Positions 1-8,071 of a DNA stretch of 17,005 nucleotides are shown here, piece by piece; position 1 is the first letter of the stretch; each line of letters begins with the position of its first letter. A program made the translations under genes and the position numbers. Origin of the DNA: Amoebophrya sp. AT5.2 (Eukaryota > Sar > Dinophyceae > Syndiniales > Amoebophryaceae); the NCBI GenBank assembly GCA_005223375.1, contig RXOD01004939.1:1-17005 (forward strand). The letters run 5' to 3'. Below the pieces are notes generated by a model. It had not been told where the DNA came from and did no database searches. It saw only the letters and a program-made list of their open reading frames with translations.

Positions 1-5
1 TCGCA

Positions 6-42
6 CCCCGAACACCCCCCAAAGACCTCCCAAACCCCCCCC
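6..42 (-). other. G-quadruplex-capable G-rich tract downstream of the exostosin gene
   Basis: On the plus strand there are C runs at 6-9 (4), 15-20 (6), 29-31 (3) and 35-42 (8). Read on the minus strand, which is the transcribed strand of every gene here, these become four G runs separated by loops of 3, 8 and 5 bases. This nearly satisfies the usual intramolecular G4 rule, with one loop a base too long. It starts about 118 bases beyond the exostosin stop codon, so it would lie in the 3' UTR or just past it. Any role in RNA end formation or transcription is inference. Confidence 0.5.
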
Positions 43-159
43 TCATCGGCCGCCGCGATCGTGTAAAATGAACCAGCATATACAGTCTAGTTAAATTTGA
101 TTTTGAACACATTGAGATTGAGGCAGAGCGACCAATCAAGATAGATCACCATCACCAAG

Positions 160-3100
160 CTAAATTAAGTAATAGCGCATTGCTATTGAATGTTGGCTAG
201 TGTTAGTGAATCTTTTGTGGCTCTTTTCCTTGCAGCTGGCGGTATATTTTTCGTCGTCTTGTTGTTCTTCTTCTTGTACTTGTTGTTTCTGTTTTTTGAT
301 TCCATGCAAAAACTTGTCTATTGCCGCATATGGCGAGCAATGTTTCAGATTCACACCCAAAGCGCCCACATAATCGAGCCAGCAACTGCTTCGGGCGCCA
401 TACACCAACATTTCTTGGTATGTTGGATATGATTGTAGTTTCTTTCCTACTTCTAACAGCATGGGAAGATGAAGATCTTGCACCCGCCCCGCTGATGCCA
501 ATCGGTGGCGCATAATTACGTCTACGATATCTTTCGGCGGGGTGTCTTGCTCCAGCCACAGCGCTGCTTTATGCCAATCGATCAAGGGCACGTTGCTTCT
601 TTTCCTATTTGGTGGCGACCACGGCGACGACGCCCATCCGAGCTCCCCAGCGGCTGCCGCCCCACTTCCTCTGCTTCCTCTTGCATCCCACCCAGCGGCC
701 CCGGCGTCGAATGGCGCTTGCAAATCGTTCGACAGGATCACCGGGATGCACCCCCCGAAGAATGATTCGTACAGGCGCGAGGTGTAGCTCGTGAGCCCTT
801 TCGGCGCCAGACAGTACTTGCAGTCGGTGATGATCTTCGCGTAGTCGTGCGGGTTCTGCACGTCACCCACGCGAACACCGTTGCCGTGAGCGGTCCGCAG
901 CGCGTCTACCAGGTTCAGCCGGACCGTTTCGTTCACCGCGACGTACGCGTTGTTGGTCGTGTCGCCCGGGAGGAACGACCCAAATCGCGATCGCTGGCCG
1001 TACCAACAAATCAAGTGCGTGCGGTTCTCCCAGGAACGGATAAGGTGGCCGTGGAGGTGGTGGGCATGATTCATGTTCAAATCTAGACGCTGGAAGTTGA
1101 GCAAGCGCGTCGCCTTCTGCTGATCGACCACGCTCGGGATGGCGAGATGGCGAGATGACCATGGATCGTAGCAGCGCTGGAGCTCACAATGCGTGGAAAA
1201 TGTGCCCAACGTTATCTCGGTGTGCGCATGTGTCGTGTCCGGGGGAGGAAGTTGCTCCACGTTCACGTCGCCGGCAATAAGAAGGAGTTTTCTCGCGAGA
1301 GACTCTATCGCCGCGCTTCGGTGCTGGGTGTCCTCGATCGGTCGGGCCTCTGGGGACAGAATAATGCTGTTGCTTAGCCACCACGAGCCTCCCCGCGCGC
1401 TTTCCCATGGAGTGATTTGGTGCTCCCATCCCGAGCCCGAAAACACGTAGATGTGATCCCGCCCCTTGTTGCGATGCCAAAATTTGTTTTCTGGGCTTGT
1501 GATGCGCTTCTGCATCTTGACGGCCTCCACGCGCGAGAGCACTTTCGACAAAAAGTAACCAGCGTCGAGACCTGCTTGGTAAGTCTGCAACTCCGTAAAC
1601 TTTCCAAGTTCATCCGCCTTCCTCGCCTCTGTTAGCCCGTACAGGTTACCGTAGTGGCTTCGGAAATCACTTTCGGCTACGCCAAACTCGGAGAAGAGCT
1701 GCTTCAGCAGCGCCATCAAGTCGCCCGCGTAGGGCTCCGTCACCTGCAATTCCTTTACGCGGTTCAGAATTTTTTTCTCCCGCATCAACTCGTAGTGCTC
1801 CAGGAAGTCCGCGATGAAGAAGAAATCCGCCTCTTCCGGGTTTTTCGTCGCTCTACTGGGAGTGGTGGCGAAATACCGCGCCAGATACACAGAGGCGGTC
1901 CAGAAGCCGCGGTTGGAGGCCCCCACGTAGTCGAAGGACTGCGGCGCGGAATTAGGTGAATACACGTACACCTTCAAACTGCTAGTCGTGTCGGAGGTGT
2001 CGCCGGTGACCGCCGACGGAGCTGGCTTCGCCGACGTCGACGCTGCTCCCCCAGCCACCTCCGACCTCGAGCGGTCCTCGTGTTCGAAATTCGCGAGTCT
2101 GAGGAGGTTTTCGAAGGGCGTTCGATCCAGAAGCAGGTTCCAGAAGCAGTCGTTCCGCAGCAGTGGCGCGAGAGAAATCGTCCACCGCATCAACTTCTCC
2201 ACGAACGACACGTGTTCGTGCACGCGGGTGGGGTGATCGGAAGTAGCGGTCGCGCTCGACATTCCTGTATCATTCGAGGTAGTGTGCTTCCTCGCAGCCG
2301 CGGACGTGGCCGATAGCCAAGGTCCGTTCGTGTAAAAGAAATCCTGCGAACTGTGCGGCATGCCGTGGCCGACTACGGCGGGGAAGTGCGCCGGCGCGGG
2401 GCCGACGTCGACGCGTCGCGCGGGGTTAAGCTGCTGGAGCGCGCTCCGCCAGCCGACGTAGAGAATCAGGGAAGCGCACGGCGGCGGGTCAGCTGCGGAG
2501 CTAATCATGACGCGGTCGGGATCTGCCTTGCGGAGGCGCTCGAAGAGCTTGCGGTAGTCAATCGGAACCTTCGGCCTTATGTGCTGTTCGCGCAGGAGAC
2601 GTGTAACCAGCAGAGGGGTTAAGATGCTGGCGAGCCCTTCGTTTCTTGGGTTTGAAGTACTTGCAGAGGTGGTTGTGAGTGCAGAATCTCCAGCTGAGGA
2701 CGCTGGCTTCGCCTTTGCAAGATCGTGGGCGGCAGACAAGCCACTGCAGTCGTGCTGCGGTACGCGCGGGCGCGTGATCGTTGTTCGTAACATTCCGCCA
2801 CTTGACCTCGTGGATGAGAAAGATACTGCTGGCGGCTTAATATCTGAATCAGACGGCGATCGTGAAGATCTTCCGTCGTACCAAAAATATTTGCACAGCC
2901 GATGGAATGCGCCCAAAGTCGCGGAGATGCGCGTTTTCTTCAGGCGAAACGGGTCGCCAGTTACTTGCGGCAGCTCCGCCTTCAGGTTCTCCACGGTGTA
3001 GTCGCCCATCGCCGTGAAGAGCCGTAGCCGCCCGAGGAGCTGCTTCTTCAACCGCGCCGTCGACGATGCGGCGGTCGTCAGCTCCGCTATGTTCATATTC

Positions 3101-3465
3101 TCGTCCTCGGGGCCTTGTGCTTCTGTTGAACTTTCACTTGCAGGTCGCGCAGCTATAACATGAAGATCTCCTCGACCTGCTGCTCGTCCTGCAGTCCCGA
3201 TTTCATCAGTATAATCGCTGGTGTCGAAGTTCGTCCAAAATCGCGACACCTTCTGCACGTCGCGCGCGTACTGAGCACGCGTCCCGTTGGTCCGGGCGGC
3301 CGCGGACACGTAGCCATAGCCACGATCGATGAAAGTCTGGAGCGCGTCCGTGAAACTTGCAAGAAGCTCGCCGTCGGCGGCTGCGGCTGCTGGTGTACTA
3401 GTTGTAACCGCGAGAAAACCGAGATGACGAGCAAACAAGGTGAACGATCGGAAGAGCAGCTGCAT
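160..3465 (-). CDS. Exostosin-family (GT47-like) glycosyltransferase with long N-terminal extension
   Basis: Predicted Golgi/ER glycosyltransferase of the exostosin family; the sugar and acceptor cannot be told from sequence. From the ATG at 3465 it encodes about 1101 aa. The N-terminus (MQLLFRSFTLFARHLGFLAV) is a moderately hydrophobic signal or anchor followed by an Ala run, fitting a type II membrane protein. Residues about 30-495 are poorly conserved and Ser/Thr/Ala-rich. The exostosin domain covers about 498-1000: KVYVYS, then NPEEADFFFIADF, then GRDHIYVFSGSGWEH, and the hallmark near 883-920 with KYCLAPKG, SRLYESFFGGCIPVILS and PFD. An insert of about 40 aa, rich in Gly/Ala/Ser, separates PFD from the usual DWxxAALWL segment. 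The C-terminus is Gln/Lys/Glu-rich. The frame is open upstream to 3768, with in-frame ATGs at 3684 and 3678; I prefer 3465 because it puts the hydrophobic segment at the very N-terminus. No intron is needed. The family call is firm; the start is uncertain. Confidence 0.85.
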   Translation of the reverse strand: MQLLFRSFTLFARHLGFLAVTTSTPAAAAADGELLASFTDALQTFIDRGYGYVSAAARTNGTRAQYARDVQKVSRFWTNFDTSDYTDEIGTAGRAAGRGDLHVIAARPASESSTEAQGPEDENMNIAELTTAASSTARLKKQLLGRLRLFTAMGDYTVENLKAELPQVTGDPFRLKKTRISATLGAFHRLCKYFWYDGRSSRSPSDSDIKPPAVSFSSTRSSGGMLRTTITRPRVPQHDCSGLSAAHDLAKAKPASSAGDSALTTTSASTSNPRNEGLASILTPLLVTRLLREQHIRPKVPIDYRKLFERLRKADPDRVMISSAADPPPCASLILYVGWRSALQQLNPARRVDVGPAPAHFPAVVGHGMPHSSQDFFYTNGPWLSATSAAARKHTTSNDTGMSSATATSDHPTRVHEHVSFVEKLMRWTISLAPLLRNDCFWNLLLDRTPFENLLRLANFEHEDRSRSEVAGGAASTSAKPAPSAVTGDTSDTTSSLKVYVYSPNSAPQSFDYVGASNRGFWTASVYLARYFATTPSRATKNPEEADFFFIADFLEHYELMREKKILNRVKELQVTEPYAGDLMALLKQLFSEFGVAESDFRSHYGNLYGLTEARKADELGKFTELQTYQAGLDAGYFLSKVLSRVEAVKMQKRITSPENKFWHRNKGRDHIYVFSGSGWEHQITPWESARGGSWWLSNSIILSPEARPIEDTQHRSAAIESLARKLLLIAGDVNVEQLPPPDTTHAHTEITLGTFSTHCELQRCYDPWSSRHLAIPSVVDQQKATRLLNFQRLDLNMNHAHHLHGHLIRSWENRTHLICWYGQRSRFGSFLPGDTTNNAYVAVNETVRLNLVDALRTAHGNGVRVGDVQNPHDYAKIITDCKYCLAPKGLTSYTSRLYESFFGGCIPVILSNDLQAPFDAGAAGWDARGSRGSGAAAAGELGWASSPWSPPNRKRSNVPLIDWHKAALWLEQDTPPKDIVDVIMRHRLASAGRVQDLHLPMLLEVGKKLQSYPTYQEMLVYGARSSCWLDYVGALGVNLKHCSPYAAIDKFLHGIKKQKQQVQEEEQQDDEKYTASCKEKSHKRFTNTSQHSIAMRYYLI

Positions 3466-3481
3466 CTTCTTTGTAGTTTTT

Positions 3482-3712
3482 TTATTCTTTCTCCGAGGAT
3501 TCGATTCGCGCAAAACGGGCAATGAAATTGTAGTACGTGGCGGTGAAGAAGACAGTGTGGAGGTGGATCGTTGGTTCGTCGTCACCAGTGTCAAAACTAA
3601 CTTGGTCAAAGTGCCTATCTCTGCGTCTGCATGGGGATGGGACATTAGATACGGCATACTCGTCAGCGGACCCCTCATCGTCATCACCCGCCAGCTCTGG
3701 TAAGAACAACAT
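3482..3712 (-). CDS. Possible 76-aa small protein or upstream ORF before the exostosin gene
   Basis: This ATG-started frame ends 16 bases before the preferred exostosin ATG, in a different frame from the exostosin ORF. The protein begins MLFLPELAGDDDEG, has an acidic first third, a basic CRRRDRH patch and an aromatic end (TATYYNFIARFARIESSEKE). The amino-acid mix looks more protein-like than the overlapping 5' extension of the exostosin frame, which is mostly Thr/Ser/Pro/Arg. It could be a regulatory uORF, an independent small protein, an upstream exon, or chance. Only its composition and position support it; I do not recognise it. Confidence 0.3.
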   Translation of the reverse strand: MLFLPELAGDDDEGSADEYAVSNVPSPCRRRDRHFDQVSFDTGDDEPTIHLHTVFFTATYYNFIARFARIESSEKE

Positions 3713-4331
3713 GGTTGCTCCTGCTCTTGCTCGCCGTTGGCGGTGCTTGATTCTGGTTCCGCAAACAAACGCGCATCACCATCATCGTGTACTTACTTAT
3801 AAGAGGGTTGCCATTGCCCATTGGCATTGCATGCAAAGGCAAGTAGTGTCGGTACTCATTCACTGCTTTTTTCCGCTCCTGAAACCCCAGACGGTAAAAC
3901 GAGCAGGAGAAAAGAGATTTAAGATGGCGCGAAAGTAGATTAATGAGAGCACTCGACGTATTGATTTTCATCTCGCGCCTTCGGCCGCATATATCAAGGC
4001 TCAAACAGAAACAAGTTGGCCATTTGTAAATCAGGATTGGAGCGGCAGAGGGCTGCGCTTGGGCTTGCGTTCTTCTTCTTGATCTTGGTCATCGTCAAAA
4101 GCAATTGAAAACATGAAAAAAAGAAACACTACGTGGTCCGTTGAGTTATGTTCATGTGCATGATACCATACTTATGGCGTTCGTGCTGGATGTTGAAAGC
4201 CTCAATTTCTGAAGAAGTAAGCGGCCCAGGCCCAAGACGACTCAGTGGTAGTTCGTCAGCTCGCTGGTGAAGCTCGAAGATCCTTCATTACTGCCGTCCC
4301 ACCGCCAAGCCCCGCGTGCTTCCAATTCGTT
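3713..4331. other. Intergenic stretch between the zinc-finger-like gene and exostosin
   Basis: No convincing gene is visible. On the minus strand a donor-like ATAA/GTAAGTAC sits near 3790-3805, so a short 5' non-coding exon for the exostosin gene is possible, but no partner acceptor stands out. The rest is mixed, partly AT-rich sequence that should hold the 3' end of the upstream gene and the 5' region of exostosin. Confidence 0.4.
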
Positions 4332-7300
4332 TTAAGTTGCAAACTTTTTCGTCTTTCGCTTCCTTCTAGTGCACGTATCAGGGCTGCGGGTTGGTAAGAT
4401 CGCGCCCCCGCATTGCCGTCCAAGCGGGAAACTGGTGGCAACTGCTTCAGACCTTCGGCCGCACGCCCTCTCATGATTTTGCACCCCCATGATTGCCCGC
4501 ATGCATACCTGGCTCAACTGCGTCAGTCCCCGCTCGTCATCAATACTTGTGCTCACAGCCCTGCAGTGCCTGCATGTGACCAGGATTCGACCGCTCTGCT
4601 CGCGCACAATTGCTCCTGCCGGCGGTCGCACCTCGACACAGACTGCATTTGTTCCCCCAACAACATATTTCCGGTTTGCGGACTCGCATAGTTGGTGTTC
4701 TGCGGGACGGAACATTTCCTTCGTGTCGGGGTTGAATGGGAGTCTCTTCGGCTCGCAGCCCCAACCCTTCACCCGGTACATCCAGATGTAATCGTTCCTA
4801 TCATGCGCCTCCCGGTGCGCCTGCGCCACCCCAGCCGTCGCCCAATACCAAACCTTGCACGTGGCACAGTAACTATACCGCCCAGGCGGGGGCGTCCAGC
4901 AACTTTCTAGCTCCTCACGGGTTGGAATTCGGCCAGGAAGTAATAAATCTTCGCGATCGACGGCCGCCGGCCACTGCTCGTCATTTTCGTAGAAGAAGTT
5001 GTCTTTGTCCTCCTGCCGCGAGGACCATGCGGAAGCGGTACGATGCCCGCCGAATGTTACGGCCCGCCGAAGCGCGACACCTCCAATGGATTGGTGCAGC
5101 TCGTCAACTCGAGGCGTTGCTTCTGTATGTAAGTTGCCATTCTTGTTCAGTGTTCGGATCACATCAAAGCCAAAAATTCCTAAGCGAAAAAGAGATGAAG
5201 TATCTATAAACTTTACTTCGTTCGAACAATCACACAACAAAATTTACCAAAGCGTGATTATACTTCACTTTTTTCGTTGTGCGATTGAGGTCTTGCCTTC
5301 GTGTTCGTGACTCCAACGGTCGACGAGGACGAACCATCTTCAGTCTCAGCGCAAATGCTTGGTGCAAAACTGCCGGCTTCGAGCCAAGCTGCCGCTTTAC
5401 TCAAACTGCGTTCTTTCACAGCGCTTTTGCTCGTCACGGCGGAACGTTGTTTCTTTTTCAACCCTTTTCTCCGCGGCGATTTCGGTGTCGCTTTGTTTGA
5501 TGAGGTGGCATCGAGAGTTCCTTTTGTTTTTTGTTTCGCTGGTGCGTCTGGTCCCTCGGCTACCTGCGCACTCAAAAAAGAAGGTCTTGCACCCGAATCG
5601 GCAGGCCCGACGGTACTAGCGTCCGTCGCCCGAAACGAGTTGTCGTTCTCGTCGTTGTGTGAGTATGACTCCAGAAACCGCTGATACACATTCCAACCCT
5701 GTGCTTCGAGTTGGTGTCGGTAATCCCTAGCCGAATCCGTCTCCTCTGCTGGCTCGACACTGTTGACCTGCCCCTGCTTGGTGGCAGTGGCACCGAGTGC
5801 CTGATCAGGGCAGGCGAGCAGCTTGTTGTAGTCGTCTTCCGATGGCCACCCTGGGCCTCCCCAACATTCATGCAAGTCGCTCAGCGATTGTTCGACTGGC
5901 TGTACGTGGAGAGCGTCGCTGGATTGAGCGCCCCTCTCGTGGAGGTCTCTCCATCCGCCCTGTTGAAGACGCCGACGCGTCGTCTCATGGACCGGAACAT
6001 GTGTGGTTTCCGCCTGAACAGCCGCTGTAGACGATGGAAGTAAGGCAAGAGACCACGAGGAAAGATCTTGTTGATGTTGATGCTTCAAACCCTTGCCGTT
6101 GCCGGGTCGCGTGTCCCGTTGTACCCACGTTGTAGTTGTACCTTTCGAAATACCTTTCCCTTTATGGCCGGCGAAGGCTCCAACAATAGGAACACGACCA
6201 GGTGGTCGAGGTCGTGCGGGCACTGGAGTCCGCTGAAGATGTTCATGTTGGTGCACGGGTGCGCCCTGCTTCTTGCTTCCTCTAGCAGTCGACATGTGTG
6301 CGGCCTGCGCGAGCAAGTTCCTCAGGCGTTGCTCCTCCTCAGGGTCAGAACCCCCTTGCTTTTTTTTCCACCGGGCATGCAAATCTTCCACCGAGATCTC
6401 TGCGCCTCGTTGGTCGTCCCGGTCATCGACTTCGCCGCCCGGAGGATACCGCTCACCAGGGTAAAACCACGCGGAGCTGCAGCCGTTGTACTGCGATCTG
6501 GAGAACTGCTCTGTGGATGTAGAAGGTGTCGAAGGCGTTCGCCACTGAAGATCCAGACCCGGAGCCGGAAGCGGGTACGGAATCTGTGGCCCGCCAACTG
6601 GCATATTATACGTTCGCAGCCCGGCCGCGCCGCCTGAAAGAAACGCGACGTCAGGTGGCGAAGCTACTTCCCGCGATGTCTTCAGCGGCGCAACCGCTTG
6701 CGGGGTGCAGTCTGTTCGCGCGAATTCTGCAGCCGCGGCTTGGATTCGCCGCATGATATCCGGGTCCAGCATCTGATTCGCGGCGCCAGACCAAAACGGG
6801 GAGCAGCTTTCCGTATTCTTGCCGGTCCAGTGAGATGTTCCACTGCAAGGGGCGCTGCGCCCCTGCTCTACTTCATTATGTCGGAGTCCGCGCTCCTGCG
6901 ATTGATCGTGTAATGGCCACGTCGCGTGCTGGTTCCAGAATAATCTTGATGTTGGCGACCGCCCGCCTGGTTCTGCCGACATCGTGATCGGACGCCCGGC
7001 GCCTTTATTCAGCGGGAGGCTATAGTTGCTCGGGCCCGAAGGATCTTCCCCTTTGCCGCGCCCATCAACACCGACTGCGCCTGCCCCTGATGATATTTTC
7101 GGGGCGCTCCTACCACTGGCACGTACCGGCGCTGCTACTGATTCATCGTGGCCGGGATGAACAGGGAGATTTGCTCTAGCGATACCAAGGAGGTTTTGGA
7201 GCAGGAATGCGTCGCCCTCTTCCTGAGAATCGCGTGCGCCAGCTTCTCGATCTTGTTCTTCTACGTGGTGCTTGGGTTTCGTCTGCACAGCGGTCGCGGG

Positions 7301-7357
7301 CCGCTGAAAGCAGGAACTGCCGACGAGACACGCCAACGCGGATGCAGGAAGTTTCAT
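4332..7357 (-). CDS. Two-exon gene: putative secreted low-complexity protein with Cys/His zinc-finger-like C-terminus
   Basis: I read exon 1 as 7357-5269 and exon 2 as 5179-4332, joining in frame to about 978 aa. The ATG at 7357 is fixed by an in-frame TAG 12 bases upstream. The N-terminus is signal-peptide-like: MKLPASALACLVGSSCF followed by an ATA site near residue 23. Residues about 25-690 are Gly/Pro/Ser/Gln/His-rich and low in complexity, with a charged helix-prone patch near 325-350 and a Lys-rich stretch near 650. Exon 2 brings two metal-site-like motifs: C801-x2-C804-x13-H818-x3-H822 and C899-x2-C902-x29-H932-x3-C936, ending in a basic tail (RRKRKTKK). The exon 2 frame has no ATG before its first motif, so it cannot easily be a separate gene. 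A signal peptide together with zinc-finger spacing is odd: the cysteines may bind zinc or form disulfides. I recognise no family. If the splice is wrong, exon 1 alone gives 699 aa and ends at 5258. Confidence 0.6.
5180..5268 (-). other. Predicted 89-bp GT-AG intron
   Basis: The donor is AAAA/GTGAAG and the acceptor is TCTCTTTTTCGCTTAG/GA, with a clear pyrimidine tract. It is strikingly AT-rich next to GC-rich exons and contains in-frame stops, including the TAA at 5258-5260. Removal is phase 1 to phase 1 and keeps the frame (2089 + 848 = 2937 nt, divisible by 3). Alternative boundaries such as GAA/GTATAA with GTAAAG/TTT are also in frame but have a weaker acceptor. Confidence 0.6.
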
Positions 7358-8071
7358 GTTGCGCAAAAGCTACAAGTAAATCCCAATCGATCGCAACTTA
7401 GCGCGATGCGGCCCCTCTGAGGCTTCTGTCGTGTTTTTTACGTTCAAGTGCAACTACTTCACTGGTGATGTGGAGTATACACTTGACTTCTGACTGACAG
7501 TCACTGTGAGTCTGTGTCTGCGTGGATAAACCTATAACATAAAACATGAAGTCGAGCATCAATCAATCGATCAGTGGGTGGCGGAAATAACATATACTAT
7601 CTATGGTATCTATGGTATACACACGTTAATATCACGGAGATCAGATAATGATAATTCAGATAGTTTCCGTTTGTCTTTGTTCACGACACGATGACGATCA
7701 GAGAAAGTAGATCATGAGAAAAAACGTTGAGCAACTCATCGATCGATGATGGGCTGGAGAATTCCGAATCAGTCGTGATGATCTCGATCTTCAGCTTCTC
7801 TCATATATAAGCAGCCAGGACCAGGAGCACCACCAGCTTTAGCTTTGCGATAAACTAGTACAGCCAGAAGATCTTTGCAGAAGCAGAACAACAGCGTGAA
7901 ACAAGGAATTAATGGCTCACGAGGAGGATCAGATGGAAAAAAACGAATGCAATGCTGGATTTGGCAGCAGGGGGTGTCACTGTCGTCCATTCCGCTCAGG
8001 AGCTTCAGCTGCCAGGCATGGAGCAGGCGCCGGGAGGTTATCCTTATCCTCTGCAGTTCAGTACTTTTTCG
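7358..8071. other. Intergenic stretch between the methyltransferase and the secreted-protein gene
   Basis: About 714 bases with no convincing coding frame. It is AT-rich from about 7440 to 7900. A tiny tandem repeat of TATCTATGG lies at about 7598-7618. On the minus strand TTACTTGTAG ends at 7370, 13 bases before the downstream ATG, and looks like a cis or trans splice acceptor. A TATATA string near 7803 is too weak to call a promoter. Confidence 0.4.

Noticed and set aside
3466..3768. Extending the exostosin protein to 3768
   Set aside because: The upstream limit is a TTG codon, an unlikely start in a eukaryote, and the extra residues are low-complexity and would bury the hydrophobic N-terminus. 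In-frame ATGs at 3684 and 3678 remain possible.
7802..7810. TATA-like string
   Set aside because: About 450 bases from the nearest ATG and within AT-rich DNA, so it carries no weight alone.
7769..7990. 73-aa minus-strand frame between two genes
   Set aside because: Cys/Phe/Pro-rich translation, AT-rich surroundings and no sign of selection; most likely UTR.
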